From: Osmia lignaria lignaria
Taxonomy: Eukaryota > Arthropoda > Insecta > Hymenoptera > Megachilidae
Length of the DNA: 64,000 nucleotides
Assembly (NCBI RefSeq): GCF_051020975.1
Contig: NW_027478169.1
Location: 8,494,001 to 8,558,000 of the forward strand
Direction of reading: 5' to 3'
Position numbers and translations under genes: made by a program. Numbering within the stretch: the stretch's first letter is position 1; the number at the start of each line of letters is the position of its first letter. Shown piece after piece: positions 39,733-52,739 of the stretch. The notes under the pieces are model-generated. The model made no database searches and had not been told where the DNA came from. It worked only from the letters and a program-made list of their open reading frames with translations.

Positions 39733-42711
39733 TTTGTAGAGAATTATGTTTCCTACAATTTATGTTCTATGATATTTTTTGATCAGAAGCGTAGTTTTCG
39801 AGATATATCGAGATATTTAAAAGATCCGAAGCTGCACCAACATTATAGAGATACAGAAACACCGTGGCCCCTTTCTTTGAGATAACTCTGCACTAGTGCG
39901 AGCCGCAAATGCCGCTTCCAGCTTAGCTGTGCAGAAGAAGAACAACAAGAAGAAGAAATATCTCGAAATATGTCCGTCAGTCCCCTTCCCTCGAGAAAAA
40001 TCTGCAAATATCTCGGAAACGAAGCGAGCTATGGCAAAATGTGAAGAGACCTTTTTTGTAGAGAATTAAGTTTCCTACTTTTTATGTTCTATGATATTTT
40101 TTGATCGGATGCGTAGTTCTCGAGATATATCAAGATATTTAAAAGTTCCGAAGCCGCACCAACATAATAGAGATACAGAAACACCGTGGCCCCTTTCTTT
40201 GAGATAACTCGGCACTACTGCGAGCTGGAAATGCCACTTCCAGTTTAGCTGTGCAGAAGAAGAACAACAAGAAGAAGAAATATCTCGAAATATGTCCGTC
40301 AGGCCCCTTCCCTTGAGATAAATCTGCAAATATCTCGGAAACGAAGCGAGCTATGGCAAAATGTTAAGAGACCTTATTTGTAGAGAATTAAGTTTCCTAC
40401 TTTTTATGTTCTATGATATTTTTTGATCAGATGCGTAGTTCTCGAGATACATCGAGATATTTAAAAGTTCCGAAGCCGCACCAACATAATAGAGATACAG
40501 AAACACCGTGGCCCCTTTCTTTCAGATAACTATGCACTATTGCGAGCTGCAAATGCCACTTCCAGCTTAGCTGTGCAGAAGAACAACAAGAAGAAGAAAT
40601 ATCTCGAAATATGTCCGTCAGGCCCCTTCCCTTGAGATAAATCTGCAAATATCTCGGAAACGAAGAGAGCTATGGCAAAATGTTAAGAGACTTTTTTTGT
40701 AGAGAATTAAGTTTCCTACTTTTTATGTTCTATGATATTTTTTGATCTGATGCGTAGTTCTCGAGATATATCAAGATATTTAAAAGTTCCGAAGCCGCAC
40801 CAACATAATAGAGATACAGAAACACCGTGGCCCCTTTCTTCGAGATAACTCTGCACTATTGCGAGCTGCAAATGCCACTTCCAGCTTAGCTGTGCAGAAG
40901 AAGACCAACAAGAAGAAGAAATATCTCGAAATATGTCCGTCAGGCCCCTTCCCTTGAGATAAATCTGCAAATATCTCGGAAACGAAGCGAGCTATGGCAA
41001 AATGTTAAGAGACCTTATTTGTGGAGAATTAAGTTTCCTACTTTTTATGTTCTATGATATTATTTGATCAGATGCGTAGTTCTCGAGATATATCAAGATA
41101 TTTAAAAGTTCCGAAGCCGCACCAACATAATAGAGATACAGAAACACCGTGGCCCCTTTCTTTGAGATAACTCTGCACTATTGCGAGCTGCAAATGCCAC
41201 TTCCAGCTTAGCTGTGCAGAAGAAGAACAACAAGAAGAAGAAATATCTCGAAATATGTCCGTCAGGCCCCTTCCCTTGAGATAAATCTGCATATATCTCG
41301 GAAGCGAAGCGAGCTATGGCAAAATGTTAAGAGACCTTTTTTGTAGAGAATTATGTTTCCTACAATTTATGTTCTATGATATTTTTTGATCAGAAGCGTA
41401 GTTTTCGAGATATATCGAGATATTTAAAAAATCCGAAGCTGCACCAACATAATAGAGATACAGAAACACCGTGGCCCCTTTCTTTGAGATAACTCTGCCC
41501 TAGTGCGAGCCGCAAATGCCGCTTCCAGCTTAGCTGTGCAGAAGAAGAACAACAAGAAGAAGAAATATCTCGAAATATGTCCGTCAGGCCCCTTCCCTCG
41601 AGATAAATCTGCAAATATCTCGGAAACGAAGCGAGCTATGGCAAAATGTGAAGAGACCTTTTTTGTAGAGAATTAAGTTTCCTACTTTTCATGTTCTATG
41701 ATATTTTTTGATCGGATGCGTAGTTCTCGAGATATATCAAGATATTTAAAAGTTCCGAAGCCGCACCAACATAATAGAGATACAGAAACACCGTGGCCCC
41801 TTTCTTTGAGATAACTCTGCACTATTGCGAGCTGCAAATGCCACTTCCAGCTTAGCTGTGCAGAAGAAGAACAACAAGAAGAAGAAATATCTGGAAATAT
41901 GTCCGTCAGGCCCCTTCCCTTGAGATAAATCTGCAAATATCTCGGAAACGAAGCGAGCTACGGCAAAATGTTAAGAGACCTTTTTTGTAGAGAATTATAT
42001 TTCCCACAATTTAGGTTCTATGATATTTTTTGATCAGAAGCGTAGTTTTCGAGATATATCGAGATATTTAAAAGATCCGAAGCCGCACCAACATAATAGA
42101 GATACAGAAACACCGTGGCCCCTTTCTTTGAGATAACTCTGCACTATTGCGAGCTGCAGATGCCACTTCCAGCTTAGCTGTGCAGAGGAAGAACAACAAG
42201 AAGAAAAAATATCTCGAAATATGTCCGTCAGGCCAGTTCCTTTGAGCTGAATCTGCAAATATCTCGGAAACGAAGCGAGCTATGGCAAAATGTTAAGAGA
42301 CGTTTTCTGTAGAGAATTATGTTTCCTACAATTTATGTTCTATGATATTTTCTGATCAGAAGCGTAGTTTTCGAGATATATCGAGATATTTAAAAGTTCC
42401 GAAGACGCACCAACATAATAGAGATACAGAAACACCGTGGCCCCTTTCTTTGAGATAACTCTGCGCTATTGCGAGCTGGAAATGCCACTTCCAGTTTAGC
42501 TGTGCAGAAGAAGAACAACAAGAAGAGGAAATATCTCGAAATATGTCCGTCAGGCCCCTTCCCTTGAGATATATCTGCAAATATCTCGGAAACGAAACGA
42601 GCTATGGCAAAATGTTAAGAGACCTTTTTTGTAGAGAATTAAGTTTCCTACTTTTTATGCTCTATGATATTTTTGGATCGGATGCGTAGTTCTCGAGATA
42701 TATCAAGATAT
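39733..42711. repeat. 10-mer HOR, copy 2 (3,217-bp offset)
   Basis: Partner of 36,516-39,494. Both boundaries fall inside monomers. The short junction between the copies (39,495-39,732) matches the monomer at 42,998 instead. Confidence 0.88.
40575..40588. other. Indel -3 (one GAA), 10-mer HOR marker
   Basis: Copy of the 37,359 variant at +3,217 bp. Confidence 0.9.
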
Positions 42712-43489
42712 TTAAAAAATCCGAAGCCGCACCAACATAATAGAGAAAAAGAAACACCGTGGCCCCTTTCTTTGAGATAACTCTGCACTATTGCGAGCTG
42801 CAAATGCCACTTCCAGCTTAGCTGTGCAGAAGAAGAACAACAAGAAGAAGAAATATCTCGAAATATGTCCGTCAGGCCCCTTCCCTTGAGATAAATCTGC
42901 AAATATCTCGGAAACGAAGCGAGCTATGGCAAAATGTTAAGAGACCTTTTTTGTAGAGAATTAAGTTTCCTACTTTTTATGTTCTATGATATTTTTTGAT
43001 CAGATGCGTAGTTCTCGAGATATATCAAGATATCTAAAAGTTCCGAAGCCGCACCAACATAATAGAGATACAGAAACACCGTGGCCCCTTTCTTCGAGAT
43101 AACTCTGCACTATTGCGAGCTGCAAATGCCACTTCCAGCTTAGCTGTGCAGAAGAAGAACAACAAGAAGAAGAAATATCTCGAAAAATGTCCGTCAGGCC
43201 CCTTCCCTTGAGATAAATCTGCAAATATCTAGGAAACGAAGCGAGCTAGGGCAAAATGTTAAGAGACCTTATTTGTAGAGAATTAAGTTTCCTACTTTTT
43301 ATGTTCTATGATATTTTTTGATCAGATGCGTAGTTCTCGAGATATATCAAGATATTTAAAAGTTCCGAAGCCGCACCAACATAATAGAGATACAGAAACA
43401 CCGTGGCCCCTTTCTTTGAGATAACTCTGCGCTATTGCGAGCTGGAAATGCCACTTCCAGTTTAGCTGTGCAGAAGAAGAACAACAAGA
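41714..43489. repeat. Block shared with 32,063-33,838 (offset 9,651 bp)
   Basis: Partner of 32,063-33,838. At 43,462-43,493 the offset to the 32-34 kb zone changes from 9,651 to 9,329, which is the loss of exactly one monomer. Confidence 0.8.
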
Positions 43490-44104
43490 AGAAGAAATAT
43501 CTCGAAATATGTCCGTCAGGCCCCTTCCCTCGAGATAAATCTGCAAATATCTCGGAAACGAAGCGAGCTATGGCAAAATGTTAAGAGACCTTTTTTGTAG
43601 AGAATGAAGTTTCCTCCTTTTTATGTTCTATGATATTTTTTGATCGGATGCGTAGTTCTCGAGATATATCAAGATATTTAAAAGTTCCGAAGCCGCACCA
43701 ACATAATAGAGATACAGAAACACCGTGGCCCCTTTCTTTGAGATAACTCTGCACTATTGCGAGCTGCAAATGCCACTTCCAGCTTAGCTGTGCAGAAGAA
43801 GAACAACAAGAAGAAGAAATATCTGGAAATATGTCCGTCAGGCCCCTTCCCTTGAGATAAATCTGCAAATATCTCGGAAACGAAGCGAGCTACGGCAAAA
43901 TGTTAAGAGACCTTTTTTGTAGAGAATTATATTTCCCACAATTTAGGTTCTATGATATTTTTTGATCAGAAGCGTAGTTTTCGAGATATATCGAGATATT
44001 TAAAAGATCCGAAGCCGCACCAACATAATAGAGATACAGAAACACCGTGGCCCCTTTCTTAGAGATAACTCTGCACTATTGCGAGCTGCAAATGCCACTT
44101 CCAG

Positions 44105-45156
44105 CTTAGCTGTGCAGAAGAAGAACAACAAGAAGAAGAAATATCTCGAAATATGTCCGTCAGGCCCCTTCCCTTGAGATAAATCTGCAAATATCTCGGA
44201 AACGAAGCGAGCTATGGCAAAATGTTAAGAGACCTTTTTTGTAGAGAATTAAGGTTCCTACTTTTTATGTTCTATGATATTTTTTGATCAGATGCGTAGT
44301 TCTCGAGATATATCAAGATATCTAAAAGTTCCGAAGCCGCACCAACATAATAGAGATACAGAAACACCGTGGCCCCTTTCTTTGAGATAACTCTGCGCTA
44401 TTGCGAGCTGGAAATGCCACTTCCAGTTTAGCTGTGCAGGAGAAGAACAACAAGAAGAGGAAATATCTCGAAATATGTCCGTCAGGCCCCTTCCCTTGAG
44501 ATATATCTGCAAATATCTCGGAAACGAAACGAGCTATGGCAAAATGTTAAGAGACCTTTTTTGTAGAGAATTATGTTTCCTACAATTTATGTTCTATGAT
44601 ATTTTTTGATCAGAAGCGTAGTTTTCGAGATATATCGAGATATTTAAAAGATCCGAAGCTGCACCAACATTATAGAGATACAGAAACACCGTGGCCCCTT
44701 TCTTTGACATAACTCTGCACTAGTGCGAGCCGCAAATGCCGCTTCCAGCTTAGCTGTGCAGAAGAAGAACAACAAGAAGAAGAAATATCTCGAAATATGT
44801 CCGTCAGGCCCCTTCCCTCGAGAAAAATCTGCAAATATCTCGGAAACGAAGCGAGCTATGGCAAAATGTGAAGAGACCTTTTTTGTAGAGAATTAAGTTT
44901 CCTACTTTTTATGTTCTATGATATTTTTTGATCGGATGCGTAGTTCTCGAGATATATCAAGATATTTAAAAGTTCCGAAGCCGCACCAACATAATAGAGA
45001 TACAGAAACACCGTGGCCCCTTTCTTTGAGATAACTCGGCACTACTGCGAGCTGGAAATGCCACTTCCAGTTTAGCTGTGCAGAAGAAGAACAACAAGAA
45101 GAAGAAATATCTCGAAATATGTCCGTCAGGCCCCTTCCCTTGAGATAAATCTGCAA
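44105..45156. repeat. 3-mer HOR, copy 1 (966 bp)
   Basis: Partner 45,071-46,122. Markers are TTAAGGTTCCTAC (44,250 and 45,216), TTTGACATAAC (44,702 and 45,668) and CAACATTATAG. One difference seen is CAGGAGAAG near 44,448. Confidence 0.85.
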
Positions 45157-46122
45157 ATATCTCGGAAACGAAGCGAGCTATGGCAAAATGTTAAGAGACC
45201 TTTTTTGTAGAGAATTAAGGTTCCTACTTTTTATGTTCTATGATATTTTTTGATCAGATGCGTAGTTCTCGAGATATATCAAGATATCTAAAAGTTCCGA
45301 AGCCGCACCAACATAATAGAGATACAGAAACACCGTGGCCCCTTTCTTTGAGATAACTCTGCGCTATTGCGAGCTGGAAATGCCACTTCCAGTTTAGCTG
45401 TGCAGAAGAAGAACAACAAGAAGAGGAAATATCTCGAAATATGTCCGTCAGGCCCCTTCCCTTGAGATATATCTGCAAATATCTCGGAAACGAAACGAGC
45501 TATGGCAAAATGTTAAGAGACCTTTTTTGTAGAGAATTATGTTTCCTACAATTTATGTTCTATGATATTTTTTGATCAGAAGCGTAGTTTTCGAGATATA
45601 TCGAGATATTTAAAAGATCCGAAGCTGCACCAACATTATAGAGATACAGAAACACCGTGGCCCCTTTCTTTGACATAACTCTGCACTAGTGCGAGCCGCA
45701 AATGCCGCTTCCAGCTTAGCTGTGCAGAAGAAGAACAACAAGAAGAAGAAATATCTCGAAATATGTCCGTCAGGCCCCTTCCCTCGAGAAAAATCTGCAA
45801 ATATCTCGGAAACGAAGCGAGCTATGGCAAAATGTGAAGAGACCTTTTTTGTAGAGAATTAAGTTTCCTACTTTTTATGTTCTATGATATTTTTTGATCG
45901 GATGCGTAGTTCTCGAGATATATCAAGATATTTAAAAGTTCCGAAGCCGCACCAACATAATAGAGATACAGAAACACCGTGGCCCCTTTCTTTGAGATAA
46001 CTCGGCACTACTGCGAGCTGGAAATGCCACTTCCAGTTTAGCTGTGCAGAAGAAGAACAACAAGAAGAAGAAATATCTCGAAATATGTCCGTCAGGCCCC
46101 TTCCCTTGAGATAAATCTGCAA
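45071..46122. repeat. 3-mer HOR, copy 2 (966 bp)
   Basis: Partner of 44,105-45,156; overlaps it as expected for a tandem duplication. It ends at AAGTATCTTGG. Confidence 0.85.
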
Positions 46123-46690
46123 GTATCTTGGAAACGAACCGAGCTATGGCAAAATGTTAAGAGACCTTTTTTGTAGAGAATTAAGTTTCCTACTTTTTAT
46201 GTTCTATGATATTTTTTGATCAGATGCGTAGTTCTCGAGATATATCAAGATATTTAAAAGTTCCGAAGCCGCACCAACATAATAGAGATACAGAAACACC
46301 GTGGCCCCTTTCTTCGAGATAACTCTGCACTATTGCGAGCTGCAAATGCCACTTCCAGCTTAGCTGTGCAGAAGAAGAACAACAAGAAGAAGAAATATCT
46401 CGAAAAATGTCCGTCAGGCCCCTTCCCTTGAGATAAATCTGCAAATATCTCGGAAACGAAGCGAGCTATGGCAAAATGTTAAGAGACCTTATTTGTAGAG
46501 AATTAAGTTTCCTACTTTTTATGTTCTATGATATTTTTTGATCAGATGCGTAGTTCTCGAGATACATCGAGATATTTAAAAGTTCCGAAGCCGCACCAAC
46601 ATAATAGAGATACAGAAACACCGTGGCCCCTTTCTTTCAGATAACTATGCACTATTGCGAGCTGCAAATGCCACTTCCAGCTTAGCTGTG

Positions 46691-46703
46691 CAGAAGAACA
46701 ACA
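46691..46703. other. Indel -3 (one GAA)
   Basis: Same 319-bp monomer, here next to the monomer with GAAGACCAACAAG, in the same order as at 40,575. Confidence 0.9.
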
Positions 46704-47676
46704 AGAAGAAGAAATATCTCGAAATATGTCCGTCAGGCCCCTTCCCTTGAGATAAATCTGCAAATATCTCGGAAACGAAGAGAGCTATGGCAAAATGTTA
46801 AGAGACTTTTTTTGTAGAGAATTAAGTTTCCTACTTTTTATGTTCTATGATATTTTTTGATCTGATGCGTAGTTCTCGAGATATATCAAGATATTTAAAA
46901 GTTCCGAAGCCGCACCAACATAATAGAGATACAGAAACACCGTGGCCCCTTTCTTCGAGATAACTCTGCACTATTGCGAGCTGCAAATGCCACTTCCAGC
47001 TTAGCTGTGCAGAAGAAGACCAACAAGAAGAAGAAATATCTCGAAATATGTCCGTCAGGCCCCTTCCCTTGAGATAAATCTGCAAATATCTCGGAAACGA
47101 AGCGAGCTATGGCAAAATGTTAAGAGACCTTATTTGTGGAGAATTAAGTTTCCTACTTTTTATGTTCTATGATATTATTTGATCAGATGCGTAGTTCTCG
47201 AGATATATCAAGATATTTAAAAGTTCCGAAGCCGCACCAACATAATAGAGATACAGAAACACCGTGGCCCCTTTCTTTGAGATAACTCTGCACTATTGCG
47301 AGCTGCAAATGCCACTTCCAGCTTAGCTGTGCAGAAGAAGAACAACAAGAAGAAGAAATATCTCGAAATATGTCCGTCAGGCCCCTTCACTTGAGATAAA
47401 TCTGCATATATCTCGGAAGCGAAGCGCGCTATGGCAAAATGTTAAGAGACCTTTTTTGTAGAGAATTATGTTTCCTACAATTTATGTTCTATGATATTTT
47501 TTGATCAGAAGCGTAGTTTTCGAGATATATCAAGATATTTAAAAGTTCCGAAGCCGCACCAACATAATAGAGATACAGAAACACCGTGGCCCCTTTCTTT
47601 CAGATAACTCTGCACTATTGCGAGCTGGAAATGCCACTTCCAGTTTAGCTGTGCAGAAGAAGAACAACAAGAAGAA

Positions 47677-49867
47677 GAAATATCTCGAAATATGTCCGTC
47701 AGGCCCCTTCCCTTGAGATATATCTGCAAATATCTCGGAAACAAAACGAGCTATGGCAAAATGTTAAGAGACCTTTTTTGTAGAGAATTATGTTTCCTAC
47801 AATTTATGTTCTATGACATTTTTTGATCAGAAGCGTAGTTTTCGAGATATATCGAGATATTTAAAAGATCCGAAGCTGCACCAACATAATAGAGATACAG
47901 AAACACCGTGGCCCCTTTCTTTGAGATAACTCTGCGCTAGTGCGAGCCGCAAATGCCGCTTCCAGCTTAGCTGTGCAGAAGAAGAACAACAAGAAGAAGA
48001 AATATCTCGAAATATGTCCGTCAGGCCCCTTCCCTCGAGATAAATCTGCAAATATCTCGGAAACGAAGCGAGCTATGGCAAAATGTTAAGAGACCTTTTT
48101 TGTAGAGAATTAAGTTTCCTACTTTTTATGTTCTATGATATTTTTTGATCGGATGCGTAGCTCTCGAGATATATCAAGATATTTAAAAGTTCCGAAGTCG
48201 CACCAACATAATAGAGATACAGAAACACCGTGGCCCCTTTCTTTGAGATAACTCTGCACTATTGCGAGCTGTAAATGCCACGTCCAGCTTAGCTGTGCAG
48301 AAGAAGAACAACAAGAAGAAGAAATATCTCGAAATATGTCCGTCAGGCCCCTTCCCTCGAGATAAATCTGCAAATATCTCGGAAACGAAGCGAGCTATGG
48401 CAAAATGTTAAGAGACCTTTTTTGTAGAGAATTAAGTTTCCTACTTTTTATGTTCTATGATATTTTTTGATCGGATGCGTAGCTCTCGAGATATATCAAG
48501 ATATTTAAAAGTTCCGAAGCCGCACCAACATAATAGAGATACAGAAACACCGTGGCCCCTTTCTTTGAGATAACTCTGCACTATTGCGAGCTGCAAATGC
48601 CACTTCCAGCTTAGCTGTGCAGAAGAAGACCAACAAGAAGAAGAAATATCTCGAAATATGTCCGTCAGGCCCCTTCCCTTGAGATAAATCTGCAAATATC
48701 TCGGAAACGAAGCGAGCTATGGCAAAATGTTAAGAGACCTTATTTGTGGAGAATTAAGTTTCCTACTTTTTATGTTCTATGATATTATTTGATCAGATGC
48801 GTAGTTCTCGAGATATATCAAGATATTTAAAAGTTCCGAAGCCGCACCAACATAATAGAGATACAGAAACACCGTGGCCCCTTTCTTTGAGATAACTCTG
48901 CACTATTGCGAGCTGCAAATGCCACTTCCAGCTTAGCTGTGCAGAAGAAGAACAACAAGAAGAAGAAATATCTCGAAATATGTCCGTCAGGCCCCTTCCC
49001 TTGAGATAAATCTGCATATATCTCGGAAACGAAGCGAGCTATGGCAAAATGTTGAGAGACCTTTTTTGTAGAGAATTTAGTTTTCTACTTTTTATGTTCT
49101 ATGATATTTTTTGATCAGATGCGTAGTTCTCGAGATATATCAAGATATTTAAAAGTTCCGAAGCCGCACCAACATAATAGAGATACAGAAACACCGTGGC
49201 CCCTTTCTTTGAGATAACTCTGCACTATTGCGAGCTGCAAATGCCACTTCCAGCTTAGCTGTGCAGAAGAAGAACAACAAGAAGAAGAAATATCTCGAAA
49301 TATGTCCGTCAGGCCCCTTCCCTTGAGATAAATCTGCAAGTATCTTGGAAACGAAGCGAGCTATGGCAAAATGTTAAGAGACCTTTTTTGTAGAGAATTA
49401 AGTTTCCTACTTTTTATGTTCTATGATATTTTTTGATCAGATGCGTAGTTCTCGAGATATATCAAGATATTTAAAAGTTCCGAAGCCGCACCAACATAAT
49501 AGAGATACAGAAACACCGTTGCCCCTTTCTTTGAGATAACTCTGCACTATTGCGAGCTGCAAATGCCACTTCCAGCTTAGCTGTGCAGAAGAAGAACAAC
49601 AAGAAGAAGAAATATCTCGAAATATGTCCGTCAGGCCCCTTCCCTTGAGATAAATCTGCAAATATCTCGGAAACGAAGCGAGCTATGGCAAAATGTTAAG
49701 AGACCTTATTTGTAGAGAATTAAGTTTCCTACTTTTTATGTTCTATGATATTTTTTGATCAGATGCGTAGTTCTCGAGATATATCAAGATATTTAAAAGT
49801 TCCGAAGCCGCACCAACATAATAGAGATACAGAAACACCGTGGCCCCTTTCTTTGAGATAACTCTGC
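47677..49867. repeat. 7-mer HOR, copy 1 (2,254 bp)
   Basis: Matches 49,931-52,121. Markers are GAAACAAAACG, TATGACATTTTTTG, GTAGCTCTCGAG, CCACGTCCAG, ATATTATTTGATC and AAGTTTTCTAC. A handful of differences were seen, such as GTTGCCCC near 49,519. Confidence 0.85.
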
Positions 49868-49930
49868 GCTATTGCGAGCTGGAAATGCCACTTCCAGTTT
49901 AGCTGTGCAGAAGAAGAACAACAAGAAGAG

Positions 49931-52121
49931 GAAATATCTCGAAATATGTCCGTCAGGCCCCTTCCCTTGAGATATATCTGCAAATATCTCGGAAACAAAA
50001 CGAGCTATGGCAAAATGTTAAGAGACCTTTTTTGTAGAGAATTATGTTTCCTACAATTTATGTTCTATGACATTTTTTGATCAGAAGCGTAGTTTTCGAG
50101 ATATATCGAGATATTTAAAAGATCCGAAGCTGCACCAACATAATAGAGATACAGAAACACCGTGGCCCCTTTCTTTGAGATAACTCTGCACTAGTGCGAG
50201 CCGCAAATGCCGCTTCCAGCTTAGCTGTGCAGAAGAAGAACAAGAAGAAGAAGAAATATCTCGAAATATGTCCGTCAGGCCCCTTCCCTCGAGATAAATC
50301 TGCAAATATCTCGGAAACGAAGCGAGCTATGGCAAAATGTTAAGAGACCTTTTTTGTAGAGAATTAAGTTTCCTACTTTTTATGTTCTATGATATTTTTT
50401 GATCGGATGCGTAGCTCTCGAGATATATCAAGATATTTAAAAGTTCCGAAGTCGCACCAACATAATAGAGATACAGAAACACCGTGGCCCCTTTCTTTGA
50501 GATAACTCTGCACTATTGCGAGCTGTAAATGCCACGTCCAGCTTAGCTGTGCAGAAGAAGAACAACAAGAAGAAGAAATATCTCGAAATATGTCCGTCAG
50601 GCCCCTTCCCTCGAGATAAATCTGCAAATATCTCGGAAACGAAGCGAGCTATGGCAAAATGTTAAGAGACCTTTTTTGTAGAGAATTAAGTTTCCTACTT
50701 TTTATGTTCTATGATATTTTTTGATCGGATGCGTAGCTCTCGAGATATATCAAGATATTTAAAAGTTCCGAAGCCGCGCCAACATAATAGAGATACAGAA
50801 ACACCGTGGCCCCTTTCTTTGAGATAACTCTGCACTATTGCGAGCTGCAAATGCCACTTCCAGCTTAGCTGTGCAGAAGAAGACCAACAAGAAGAAGAAA
50901 TATCTCGAAATATGTCCGTCAGGCCCCTTCCCTTGAGATAAATCTGCAAATATCTCGGAAACGAAGCGAGCTATGGCAAAATGTTAAGAGACCTTATTTG
51001 TGGAGAATTAAGTTTCCTACTTTTTATGTTCTATGATATTATTTGATCAGATGCGTAGTTCTCGAGATATATCAAGATATTTAAAAGTTCCGAAGCCGCA
51101 CCAACATAATAGAGATACAGAAACACCGTGGCCCCTTTCTTTGAGATAACTCTGCACTATTGCGAGCTGCAAATGCCACTTCCAGCTTAGCTGTGCAGAA
51201 GAAGAACAACAAGAAGAAGAAATATCTCGAAATATGTCCGTCAGGCCCCTTCCCTTGAGATAAATCTGCATATATCTCGGAAACGAAGCGAGCTATGGCA
51301 AAATGTTGAGAGACCTTTTTTGTAGAGAATTAAGTTTTCTACTTTTTATGTTCTATGATATTTTTTGATCAGATGCGTAGTTCTCGAGATATATCAAGAT
51401 ATTTAAAAGTTCCGAAGCCGCACCAACATAATAGAGATACAGAAACACCGTGGCCCCTTTCTTTGAGATAACTCTGCACTATTGCGAGCTGCAAATGCCA
51501 CTTCCAGCTTAGCTGTGCAGAAGAAGAACAACAAGAAGAAGAAATATCTCGAAATATGTCCGTCAGGCCCCTTCCCTTGAGATAAATCTGCAAGTATCTT
51601 GGAAACGAAGCGAGCTATGGCAAAATGTTAAGAGACCTTTTTTGTAGAGAATTAAGTTTCCTACTTTTTATGTTCTATGATATTTTTTGATCAGATGCGT
51701 AGTTCTCGAGATATATCAAGATATTTAAAAGTTCCGAAGCCGCACCAACATAATAGAGATACAGAAACACCGTGGCCCCTTTCTTTGAGATAACTCTGCA
51801 CTATTGCGAGCTGCAAATGCCACTTCCAGCTTAGCTGTGCAGAAGAAGAACAACAAGAAGAAGAAATATCTCGAAATATGTCCGTCAGGCCCCTTCCCTT
51901 GAGATAAATCTGCAAATATCTCGGAAACGAAGCGAGCTATGGCAAAATGTTAAGAGACCTTATTTGTAGAGAATTAAGTTTCCTACTTTTTATGTTCTAT
52001 GATATTTTTTGATCAGATGCGTAGTTGTCGAGATATATCAAGATATTTAAAAGTTCCGAAGCCGCACCAACATAATAGAGATACAGAAACACCGTGGCCC
52101 CTTTCTTTGAGATAACTCTGC
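49931..52121. repeat. 7-mer HOR, copy 2 (2,254 bp)
   Basis: Partner of 47,677-49,867. Private changes include GAACAAGAAG near 50,239 and CCGCGCCAAC near 50,777. Confidence 0.85.
51062..52121. repeat. 3-mer HOR, copy 1 (966 bp)
   Basis: Partner 52,028-53,087. Markers are TGCATATATCTCGG with TTGAGAG, AAGTATCTTGG, and GTAGTTGTCGAG at 52,021 and 52,987. This unit re-amplifies the last three monomers of the 7-mer. Confidence 0.85.
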
Positions 52122-52739
52122 ACTATTGCGAGCTGCAAATGCCACTTCCAGCTTAGCTGTGCAGAAGAAGAACAACAAGAAGAAGAAATATCTCGAAATA
52201 TGTCCGTCAGGCCCCTTCCCTTGAGATAAATCTGCATATATCTCGGAAACGAAGCGAGCTATGGCAAAATGTTGAGAGACCTTTTTTGTAGAGAATTAAG
52301 TTTTCTACTTTTTATGTTCTATGATATTTTTTGATCAGATGCGTAGTTCTCGAGATATATCAAGATATTTAAAAGTTCCGAAGCCGCACCAACATAATAG
52401 AGATACAGAAACACCGTGGCCCCTTTCTTTGAGATAACTCTGCACTATTGCGAGCTGCAAATGCCACTTCCAGCTTAGCTGTGCAGAAGAAGAACAACAA
52501 GAAGAAGAAATATCTCGAAATATGTCCGTCAGGCCCCTTCCCTTGAGATAAATCTGCAAGTATCTTGGAAACGAAGCGAGCTATGGCAAAATGTTAAGAG
52601 ACCTTTTTTGTAGAGAATTAAGTTTCCTACTTTTTATGTTCTATGATATTTTTTGATCAGATGCGTAGTTCTCGAGATATATCAAGATATTTAAAAGTTC
52701 CGAAGCCGCACCAACATAATAGAGATACAGAAACACCGT

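Noticed and set aside
52697..52707. Pol III B-box-like GTTCCGAAGCC
   Set aside because: It resembles the consensus at most but not all key positions, and I found no acceptable A box upstream nor a nearby T-run terminator in proper spacing. Likely chance.
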